From Gemmatimonas phototrophica (GTDB lineage: Bacteria; Gemmatimonadota; Gemmatimonadetes; Longimicrobiales; Gaopeijiaceae), in the NCBI GenBank assembly GCA_945876015.1, contig CAMCNM010000133.1, positions 1 through 5,945 on the forward strand: a stretch of DNA of 5,945 nt. Reading direction: 5' to 3'. The translations under genes and the position numbers were made by a program. Every line of letters starts with the position of its first letter. Within the stretch, counting starts at the first letter, position 1. The notes under the pieces were generated by a model. It saw only the letters and a program-made list of their open reading frames with translations, had not been told where the DNA came from and did not search any database. Of this stretch, positions 1 through 5,207 are shown piece after piece.

Positions 1-1
1 C

Positions 2-877
2 AACGCCCTCTCGAGCTTCAGCTTGAGCCTGGCCGAGCAACTGCCGAAGCTGAAGCCTGCAGCGCAGCTGTTCGCGGATGGCGACAAGCACACCGTCACC
101 TCGGGCCAACTCGAGTTCCAGGGCCTGCGCGACGGCATCGCGGTGCGCGGGCTCTCGTTCGAGTACACGGCCGGCATCCCGGTGCTGCACGAGGTGGACG
201 CCGAGATCCCCGCCGGACGCGTCACCGCGATCGTGGGCGAGAGCGGCTCGGGCAAGACCACGTTCGTCGACCTGATCGCGCGCCTCTACGAGTGCGCTCC
301 CGGCACGATCCTGTTGGACGGCCAGGACGCGCACGCCTTCTCCCTCCCGTCGCTCCACTCGCGCATGGCACTGGTGAGTCAGGAGAACTGGCTCCTCAAT
401 CGGTCCCTGCGCGACAACGTCCGCTTCGGCCTCGAGGAGGAGGTGGACGACGCGACGATCGTGGGCCTGCTCGAGGATCTGGCGCTCGGCGATCTGCTCG
501 CTCGGCTGCCGGACGGGCTGGCCACCGAGGTGGGGGACCGCGGCGTGCGCCTCTCCGGGGGACAGCGGCAGCGCATCGACATCGCGCGGACGATCCTGCG
601 GCGCCCCGACATCGTGATCCTCGACGAGGCGACCTCCGCGCTCGACAGCATCGTGGAGCGCCGCGTGCTCGCCACCGTGAAGCAGCGGCTAGCCGCGTCC
701 ACCGTGCTCGTGATCGCGCACCGCCTCTCTACCGTGCGGAGCGCCGACTTCATCCTGGTGATGAGCGGTGGACAGATCGTGGAGAGAGGAGCATGGAGCG
801 AGCTCCTCCAGCGCGAGGGCACCTTCTACGAGTTGCACCGCGCGCAGCATGGATCGACGGCAAGCGCGACGAGCTGA
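2..877 (+). CDS. ABC exporter, C-terminal ATPase domain (5' partial)
   Basis: This is the nucleotide-binding domain of an ABC transporter that uses ATP hydrolysis to drive export across the inner membrane. The frame is open to the left edge, so the TTG at 23 is not a convincing start; the first codons look like the helix linking a membrane domain to the ATPase, and the transmembrane half probably lies upstream. Visible motifs are an A-loop Tyr (FEYTAG), Walker A GESGSGKT (nt 236-259), Q-loop Gln (380-382), the signature LSGGQ (551-565) preceded by GDRGVR, Walker B IVILDE (611-628) with D-loop SALD, and the switch His in AHRLST (719-721). All catalytic residues are present. The G(D/E)RG-LSGGQRQR arrangement is typical of MsbA/PglK-like fused exporters of lipids, glycans or peptides. 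The substrate cannot be read from this half. The gene ends in TGA 6 bp from the stop of the convergent glycosyltransferase gene. Confidence 0.93.
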   Translation, partial: NALSSFSLSLAEQLPKLKPAAQLFADGDKHTVTSGQLEFQGLRDGIAVRGLSFEYTAGIPVLHEVDAEIPAGRVTAIVGESGSGKTTFVDLIARLYECAPGTILLDGQDAHAFSLPSLHSRMALVSQENWLLNRSLRDNVRFGLEEEVDDATIVGLLEDLALGDLLARLPDGLATEVGDRGVRLSGGQRQRIDIARTILRRPDIVILDEATSALDSIVERRVLATVKQRLAASTVLVIAHRLSTVRSADFILVMSGGQIVERGAWSELLQREGTFYELHRAQHGSTASATS

Positions 878-883
878 CCGCCG

Positions 884-1756
884 TCAGGCCGACCGGATCA
901 TCCTGCGGATCGCCTGATTGGCGATCCAGGAGAGCCCGCTCTTCCGCGCCTCCCGACGCCAGATCTCGACCGACCCCTCGGCGGAAAGCCTCGCCTCGCG
1001 CCGGCGCCGGACCACACCCTCGAGCAGACCGTCGAGCGTCGCGGCGGGGATCGGCGCGATGAAATGGAGCACCGGTTTCGTCGGACGCGCGAGATCGAGG
1101 GCTCTGATCTCGTCGGCCCAGTACATCGGGCCCGGTCCGCCGAACGTCTCGAACCCCCGCCTCCCGCCCACCACGCCGAACGCGATCTCGTCCCCGAGGT
1201 AGCGCCACGGCCGGAACCGCCGCGCGAGCCGGCGGCGCACCTCGTCCTGATGGCAGCGCAGGCAGGCTTCAAGCGCCTCGCGTCCGCCCTCGCGCCGAAA
1301 GTGGAACACCCCGCTGTTCGTCTTGAAGTACGCGCGGAGGCCGAGCTGTCGGATGATCGCGCGCGTCGAGAAGCCGTGGTGGTATCCGCTGTCGGTGGGG
1401 AGAAGCATCTCGCCAGCCATCGTCAACGGTCCCCCGCCCGCCGCGTCCCAGAGGGACGACGGATCGGACACGACGATGCAATCGGAGTCGATGTAGAGCG
1501 TTTCGTCGAAGCGCGAAACCGCGGCAACGCCGAACTTCCGCGCGCGGCCCTCGAGGAAACGGGCTTGGAGAAGTACGACCTCGGTGAAGATCCCGCGGAA
1601 GGATGCGTCTGCGCGCGCCGCGAGCGCGTCGTCCGCCGCGAGCACGATGGGAAGCGCGGTCCAGGCGCGCAGCGAGAGCGCCAGGTCCACCGCCATCTCG
1701 AGGTACCGCCGGTCGCCTACCGCCAGCGTGAGGTAGGCGCGCCCTGCCCCGTTCAT
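884..1756 (-). CDS. GT8-like glycosyltransferase (nucleotide-sugar fold)
   Basis: This 290-residue soluble protein probably transfers a sugar from a nucleotide-sugar donor in the cytoplasm. I see no signal peptide or membrane segment. It begins with a strand-like YLTLAVGD, as in the GT-A fold, and has a metal-binding DxD motif in YIDSDCIV (D90-S91-D92). Further GT8-like landmarks are NSGVFHF (147-153), LGDEIAFG (188-194) and a late His in VLHFIAP (H231), the order expected for a retaining GT8-type enzyme. Length fits that family. The acceptor and donor are unknown. The ATG at 1756 has no clear Shine-Dalgarno but precedes the first strand at the expected distance. The gene converges on an ABC exporter and diverges from a TPR gene. 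A role in making a glycan or glycolipid exported by the neighbouring transporter is possible but rests only on proximity on opposite strands. Distant GT families sharing the DxD fold remain an alternative. Confidence 0.8.
   Translation of the reverse strand: MNGAGRAYLTLAVGDRRYLEMAVDLALSLRAWTALPIVLAADDALAARADASFRGIFTEVVLLQARFLEGRARKFGVAAVSRFDETLYIDSDCIVVSDPSSLWDAAGGGPLTMAGEMLLPTDSGYHHGFSTRAIIRQLGLRAYFKTNSGVFHFRREGGREALEACLRCHQDEVRRRLARRFRPWRYLGDEIAFGVVGGRRGFETFGGPGPMYWADEIRALDLARPTKPVLHFIAPIPAATLDGLLEGVVRRRREARLSAEGSVEIWRREARKSGLSWIANQAIRRMIRSA
907..927. repeat. Perfect 8-bp inverted repeat, possible bidirectional transcript end
   Basis: The arms GGATCGCC (907-914) and GGCGATCC (920-927) are exact reverse complements separated by a 5-nt loop. 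The element lies inside the last codons of the glycosyltransferase gene (residues SWIANQAIR) and 30 bp past the stop of the ABC gene. A transcript from the ABC gene would fold here, but no U-tract follows on the + strand (AGGAGAGCC), so it is not a classical intrinsic terminator. It may stabilise the ABC mRNA 3' end, or it may be chance. Confidence 0.45.
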
Positions 1757-1830
1757 GGAATCGCGAAAATGGCGTGAGGCATTACGTTTCGTTCCCCGTT
1801 GGACTCCAGTACGCCCGCTTCCGGAAAGCC
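1757..1830. promoter_or_regulatory. Short divergent intergenic gap (glycosyltransferase / TPR gene)
   Basis: These 74 bp lie between the divergent ATG codons of the glycosyltransferase gene and the TPR gene, so both promoters must lie here or reach into the coding regions. The stretch is locally more AT-rich than the genes (for example GCGAAAATGG and GGCATTACGTTTCG). I could not find a -10/-35 pair that I trust on either strand. A GGAAAG at 1822-1827 is a weak candidate ribosome-binding site for the ATG at 1831. If the TPR gene started at the GTG at 1774, the gap would shrink to 17 bp, which argues against that start. Confidence 0.4.
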
Positions 1831-2652
1831 ATGAGCCACCCCCGATCCGCGCACCGCCGAAGGTCGCTCGCCGTCGTCGGCGTGCTGCTCACGGCGCTGC
1901 CGCTGGGCGCGGGCTGGCCACCCTCCCGCGAAGGTGGCGAAGTCCGCACCACGCTGGAAGAGGCGGACTCGGCTTACTGGGCGGGCGAGCCTGACCGCAG
2001 CCTGGCTCTCCTCGAGGATTTCGTCAGGACCGATCCGGACCACTACGAGGCGCGCTGGAAGGCGTCGCGCGCCGCCGTTTCGGTCGCTCTGCTCGGCGAG
2101 AATCGCGATGGACAGAGGGAAACGTTCGATCGCGGCGTCGCGCACGGATCGGAAGCGGCGCGGATCGAGCCGAACGGCGTGGACGGCCTCTACTGGCTGA
2201 GCGTCGCCATCGGCCGGCGCTCGTTCCTGCTGTCGGCACGGGGAAGCGCGCGCGCCGGGCAGGAGGTCTACGACCTATCGCACCGCATCCTCGGGCTGGA
2301 CCCGATGAACGCGGGCGCGCACGACGCGCTCGGCATGCTCGCCTATCGCGTGATGCGCCTGTCGGGCTTCGAGCGCTTCGTCGCTCGCACCCTGCTGGGC
2401 AACCCGGCGCTCGAGTCCGCGAGCTGGGAAATCGCCGAGCAGCACCTGAAGCGGGCGGTCGAGCTCGACCCGAGCTGGCTCGTGCCCCATCTGGATCTGG
2501 GGAGGACCTACCTCTACACGGATCGCCTCGACCTGGCGGAGGCCGAGCTGCAGCGCGCGATCGAGCTCCCGCTCCGCCACCCCGGGGACCGCAAGTTCAG
2601 GCAGGAAGCGCTGGACGCGCTCGGTTACGCCCGCTCACTGACGAAGCGCTGA
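1831..2652 (+). CDS. Exported TPR protein, RMDN-like
   Basis: From the ATG at 1831 the protein has 273 residues and starts with a basic stretch (RSAHRRR) followed by a hydrophobic segment (LAVVGVLLTALPLGAG, about residues 13-28), giving a signal peptide or a single membrane anchor. The reading frame also allows a GTG at 1774, but that adds 19 residues ahead of the signal and nearly touches the neighbouring gene, so I prefer 1831. The mature part is helical with tetratricopeptide units: about 43-70 (EEADSAYWAGEPDRSLALLE), about 105-160 ending in LGLDP, about 197-214 (IAEQHLKRAVELDP) and about 217-246 (LVPHLDLGRTYLYTDRLDLA). The spacing, with GLYWLSVAIGR, AHDALGMLAYRV and a closing helix after AIELPLRHPGD, resembles the RMDN/FAM82-type TPR fold. 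Such proteins act as scaffolds, so the partner is unknown. The stop lies 7 bp from that of the convergent DUF5916 gene. Confidence 0.82.
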   Translation: MSHPRSAHRRRSLAVVGVLLTALPLGAGWPPSREGGEVRTTLEEADSAYWAGEPDRSLALLEDFVRTDPDHYEARWKASRAAVSVALLGENRDGQRETFDRGVAHGSEAARIEPNGVDGLYWLSVAIGRRSFLLSARGSARAGQEVYDLSHRILGLDPMNAGAHDALGMLAYRVMRLSGFERFVARTLLGNPALESASWEIAEQHLKRAVELDPSWLVPHLDLGRTYLYTDRLDLAEAELQRAIELPLRHPGDRKFRQEALDALGYARSLTKR

Positions 2653-2659
2653 GCGGCCG

Positions 2660-4990
2660 CTACCGCGACAGCCAGTACGTGAACTTCACCGCGACCGCAC
2701 GGCTCCGCACGCGCAGCCCTTCCGGTCCAGGGATGTCCGTCTCCCAGCCCTGGTTGTAGACGACGTACAGGTCGCTGCCCGGCCGGTAGACCCACCACAG
2801 CAGGAGGTTCGCGCTCGCCACCCTGCGGTCGTCGTTGTACTGCACGAACGCCTTGGTGAACAGCGTCGGCAATAGAGAGTACGTGACGCGCGTGCTGAGC
2901 GTGTTCGTCGTATAGATCGGCGCGCTCGGGAGCGTGATGCGGTTGTGCGTGAAGCTGTTCTCGACCAGCAGCGTCTCGAGCGCGAGGAAGTTCAGGTTGG
3001 CGCGCACCGTCTGCTTGTCGCCGCCGTAGTACTGCCCGATGTCCGCGCCCGCGCCGCCGAAGACGCGCACCCCGTCGTTGGTCGCGAAGCTGCCCGAGAA
3101 CATGTTCTGCTCATAGCCGCCAGCCGCGACCGTGTTGGGTCCGACCCGGAACGGCCGGTCCAGCAGATCGTAGTCGTTCGAGAACGAGAACCGGGCGTTC
3201 GAGTTGTCGTTCCGCATGATGTTCATGTTCGCCTGGCGGCCCCTCGATTCCAGAGTCCCCTGATGGTCGTTCAGGAACTCGATGCTCGAGCCCACCGTCA
3301 CCTGTCGGATGTTGGCGAACTTCGGGCGGAGGGTGAGGCTGCCGCCCGCGCTCGAGTTCCGGATGTCGGTGCGCTGGATGAAGCCCATCTCGGCGTTGAA
3401 GGCCTCCTGGATGTCCGAGTATCCGGCGTTCAGGCCGAACCTGTCGCCCGTCCAGTTGAGGTCGATCGCGCCCGCCATGTCCTTGCTGTCCACTCCCGGG
3501 GTGAACGTCTTCGCCAGCAGCGAAACCACCGTGAGGTTGCGGGTGAGCGTGAACTGACCGTCGAACCCGAGGCTCCGGTTGTAGTCGCGCCCGTTCACCG
3601 CGCCCTCACGATTGAGGGCGATCATGCCGATGCTCGACGAGGCAAGCACGTTGCGCTTGAGCCGCGCGACCGTGTAGTTCGCGCGCGGGACGTTGACGAG
3701 CGAGCTCCCGACCGTGTACTGGGCCTCGTCGGTCTGCACGTTGAGCAGGCCCACGCTGTACGCGCCGGGATTCCCGGTCACGCGGCCGCCCGCCATGATC
3801 GGGATGCCCTTTCCGTCCGCGCTCAGGCCGATCGAGCGGCTGTAGAAGAGCGGCAGCGCGCCGCCTCCCCCTCCGCCGCCACCGCCACCGCCGCCGTAGT
3901 TGAAGAAGCCCGCGCCTTCGGTGAAGAACTGGCGCTTCTCGGGGAAGGAGATGTTGAAGCGCGTCAGGTTGACGACCTCCTGGTCGGCCTCCGCCTGCGC
4001 GAAGTCGGTCTTGATCGTCAGGTCGGCGTTGAGCGTCTGCGTCAGACCGAGCCGGATGTCCGCCCCGTAGCCCTCGGTCCAGTCGGTCGGTGTGCCCGCG
4101 TCGAAGTTGCGGACGACGCCGGGAGCCACGAACGGAATGACCTCGAACCGGCGGCGCGGATGCAGCCCGCTCAGCCCGAGCAGCAGCCCGCTGCCCGACG
4201 GCCGGAAGTTGGCCGCGTTGCCCCACTCGCGCGGCATCGGCGTGAAGGAGGACTCCTCACGGTTGTGCAGGATCAGACGGACGACGTTGAATCCCCACTG
4301 TCCCTCCTTCTCGCCGACGTCCTTGAAGCGCATCTGGCTCAGCGGGATCTCGAACTCCGAGTACCAGCCCTGGTCGTCGGACGTCACCTTCACGTCCCAG
4401 ACTGCGTTCCAATCCCAGTTCATGCTGCGGTTGTCGCTGACGTATCCGTCCTTGAAGACACCGAGCGGATTGGTGCTGAAGTAGAAGAGGTTCCGGTGGT
4501 CGTGGAACGTGTCGAACGTGACGCGGACCGCGTCGCCCTTCCTGAGCAGCGCGTCGCGCTCCAGCTCGCTCGCGATCACGCCGCCCGGATGAGGCTCCCA
4601 CGCCCAGATCGCCACATAGATGCGTGAGTCGTCGTAGAGGACCTTGAATTCCGTCTTGTGCGTGGACGGGTCGCCCACGGCCGGATCGCGCTGGATGAAG
4701 TCGCTGTAAACCGGGGCGAGCTGCCACACGTCGTCGTCGAGCCTGCCGTCCATCCTGGGTGCCTGCCCGTCGGGTAGACGGACCGCCATCGCGCGCCAGT
4801 CGTGCGGGTCGTAGGTCTCGAAATCGATGTCGGTGGGGGGCGCCGGAATGTCGGCCGCGACCGTCGCGGGAGGGGTCGGCACCTCACCCTGGGTCTGGGC
4901 GCCCGCGGGCAGGACCCCGAACGCCAGAAGCAGGGCCGGCAGGGTGAGCCAAATGCAACGCAGGCGGGTGCTCGCCACGGTCCCTCGCAT
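2660..4990 (-). CDS. DUF5916 outer-membrane barrel protein with CBM9-like domain
   Basis: This 776-residue protein has a Sec signal peptide (hydrophobic LTLPALLLAFGVL, likely cleavage after AGA at residue 31), a Pro-rich linker to about 55, and a CBM9-like beta-sandwich at about 65-275 that opens with MDGRLDDDVWQ and contains WYSEFEIPLSQMRF. The remainder matches the DUF5916 pattern: TDFAQAEADQEVVNLTRF (328-345), then FPEKRQFFTEG (349-359), then many alternating amphipathic strands to the C-terminal KFTYWLSR, as expected of an outer-membrane beta-barrel. The family's function is not established; binding of carbohydrate or another extracellular ligand is inferred from the CBM9 domain. A run of 12 glycines (366-377) interrupts the conserved region between GFFNY and ALPLFYSRSIG. 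The chain ends in Arg, not the aromatic residue common in barrels, although WLSR places Trp nearby. The ATG at 4990 lacks a clear Shine-Dalgarno, and the signal peptide supports it. The gene is divergent from the lipoprotein gene. Confidence 0.92.
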   Translation of the reverse strand: MRGTVASTRLRCIWLTLPALLLAFGVLPAGAQTQGEVPTPPATVAADIPAPPTDIDFETYDPHDWRAMAVRLPDGQAPRMDGRLDDDVWQLAPVYSDFIQRDPAVGDPSTHKTEFKVLYDDSRIYVAIWAWEPHPGGVIASELERDALLRKGDAVRVTFDTFHDHRNLFYFSTNPLGVFKDGYVSDNRSMNWDWNAVWDVKVTSDDQGWYSEFEIPLSQMRFKDVGEKEGQWGFNVVRLILHNREESSFTPMPREWGNAANFRPSGSGLLLGLSGLHPRRRFEVIPFVAPGVVRNFDAGTPTDWTEGYGADIRLGLTQTLNADLTIKTDFAQAEADQEVVNLTRFNISFPEKRQFFTEGAGFFNYGGGGGGGGGGGGALPLFYSRSIGLSADGKGIPIMAGGRVTGNPGAYSVGLLNVQTDEAQYTVGSSLVNVPRANYTVARLKRNVLASSSIGMIALNREGAVNGRDYNRSLGFDGQFTLTRNLTVVSLLAKTFTPGVDSKDMAGAIDLNWTGDRFGLNAGYSDIQEAFNAEMGFIQRTDIRNSSAGGSLTLRPKFANIRQVTVGSSIEFLNDHQGTLESRGRQANMNIMRNDNSNARFSFSNDYDLLDRPFRVGPNTVAAGGYEQNMFSGSFATNDGVRVFGGAGADIGQYYGGDKQTVRANLNFLALETLLVENSFTHNRITLPSAPIYTTNTLSTRVTYSLLPTLFTKAFVQYNDDRRVASANLLLWWVYRPGSDLYVVYNQGWETDIPGPEGLRVRSRAVAVKFTYWLSR
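3860..3895 (-). repeat. Twelve-codon poly-glycine tract in the DUF5916 gene
   Basis: Twelve consecutive Gly codons (residues 366-377) use a mixture of GGC, GGT, GGA and GGG. The tract sits directly after EGAGFFNY and before ALPLFYSRSIG, a position expected to be a loop between barrel strands. Mixed codons argue against a fresh single-unit slippage expansion and for a retained protein-level feature. Any gain or loss of whole codons would keep the frame. Confidence 0.9.
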
Positions 4991-4993
4991 TGG

Positions 4994-5054
4994 TCATGGG
5001 GCCGCGCTGCGGGCCCGTCGATCGGCAGGCGCCCCGGGGCTCTCATGGGGCCGC
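4994..5054. repeat. 12-bp direct repeat pair upstream of the DUF5916 gene
   Basis: TCATGGGGCCGC occurs at 4994-5005 and again at 5043-5054, identical over 12 bp and 49 bp apart start to start. Both copies lie immediately upstream of the DUF5916 start codon, within its expected leader or promoter. On the - strand each copy reads GCGGCCCCATGA and so includes an ATG, neither in frame with the gene. They could be paired protein-binding sites or a remnant of a local duplication. Confidence 0.6.
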
Positions 5055-5057
5055 CCT

Positions 5058-5063
5058 ACTATA
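5058..5063 (-). promoter_or_regulatory. Candidate -10 element for the DUF5916 gene
   Basis: The - strand reads TATAGT, one base from the sigma-70 consensus TATAAT, in otherwise very GC-rich sequence. Transcription from it would start near 5051, giving a leader of about 60 nt that contains or abuts both copies of the 12-bp direct repeat. I see no TTGACA-like -35 at 16-18 bp, so this is only a weak prediction. Confidence 0.22.
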
Positions 5064-5130
5064 GCGACCGGAGTCCCGAGCCGCCCGGTAACGCCCCGGA
5101 AACGGACCAACCGCGGAAGGCTGGCAGACC

Positions 5131-5144
5131 GGGCTTGCAGGCCC
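5131..5144. promoter_or_regulatory. Imperfect palindrome, possible operator
   Basis: GGGCTTGCAGGCCC is self-complementary except for one T/G pair, with TGCA at its centre. It lies 64-77 bp upstream of the lipoprotein ATG, a place where an operator or a small leader hairpin could act. No -10 or -35 can be tied to it with confidence. Confidence 0.2.
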
Positions 5145-5193
5145 CACTATTGTGCCAGTCGAACCTGCCCCGCTCTACCGCCCAACCCGTCAT

Positions 5194-5199
5194 AGGAGA
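5194..5199 (+). promoter_or_regulatory. Ribosome-binding site fixing the lipoprotein start
   Basis: AGGAGA lies 8 nt before the ATG at 5208, an ideal Shine-Dalgarno spacing. It is the clearest ribosome-binding site in the window and decides this start, which is also directly followed by a lipoprotein signal peptide. Confidence 0.85.
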
Positions 5200-5207
5200 A
5201 GAGAAGC

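Larger units (their letters stand above)
4991..5207. promoter_or_regulatory. Divergent control region (DUF5916 gene / lipoprotein gene)
   Basis: These 217 bp separate two start codons facing away from each other and must carry both promoters. The region holds a 12-bp exact direct repeat, TCATGGGGCCGC (4994-5005 and 5043-5054), an imperfect 14-bp palindrome centred on TGCA (5131-5144) and two short AT-richer islands (5056-5063 and 5146-5153) that could be -10 elements. I see no open reading frame here likely to be real, and no convincing RNA structure or riboswitch. Confidence 0.55.

Noticed and set aside
23..25. TTG as the start of the ABC gene
   Set aside because: The frame stays open to the left edge and the preceding residues continue the domain linker; an isolated ATPase starting here is less likely than a fused exporter cut by the window.
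292..1062. Open frames in the other + frame across the ABC and glycosyltransferase genes
   Set aside because: The products are Arg/Ala/Pro-rich low-complexity, and they cross two genes with clear catalytic motifs in other frames.
1064..1777. A + strand frame opposite the glycosyltransferase gene
   Set aside because: The - strand shows the DxD, NSGV and LGDE motifs of a glycosyltransferase; this frame shows nothing recognisable.
1774..1830. The longer GTG start for the TPR protein
   Set aside because: It would add 19 residues before the signal peptide and leave only 17 bp to the divergent gene; the ATG at 1831 places the basic and hydrophobic signal segments correctly.
1753..2145. A - strand frame overlapping the TPR gene start
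   Set aside because: It lies antisense to the signal peptide and first TPR helices, overlaps the glycosyltransferase start and shows no motif.
2945..4627. A 560-codon open frame on the + strand opposite the DUF5916 gene
   Set aside because: The - strand frame has a signal peptide, CBM9 and DUF5916 motifs. The antisense product is rich in Arg, Val, Ala and Glu with no recognisable domain, as expected from complementing a GC-rich gene.
4994..5054. Direct repeats as a CRISPR or mobile-element target duplication
   Set aside because: There are only two short copies, no array, and no transposase or inverted termini between or around them.
5122..5140. A sigma-54-like promoter (TGGCA ... TTGCA) before the lipoprotein gene
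   Set aside because: The GG and GC pairs are 14 bp apart instead of the required 12, so sigma-54 would not be expected to recognise it.
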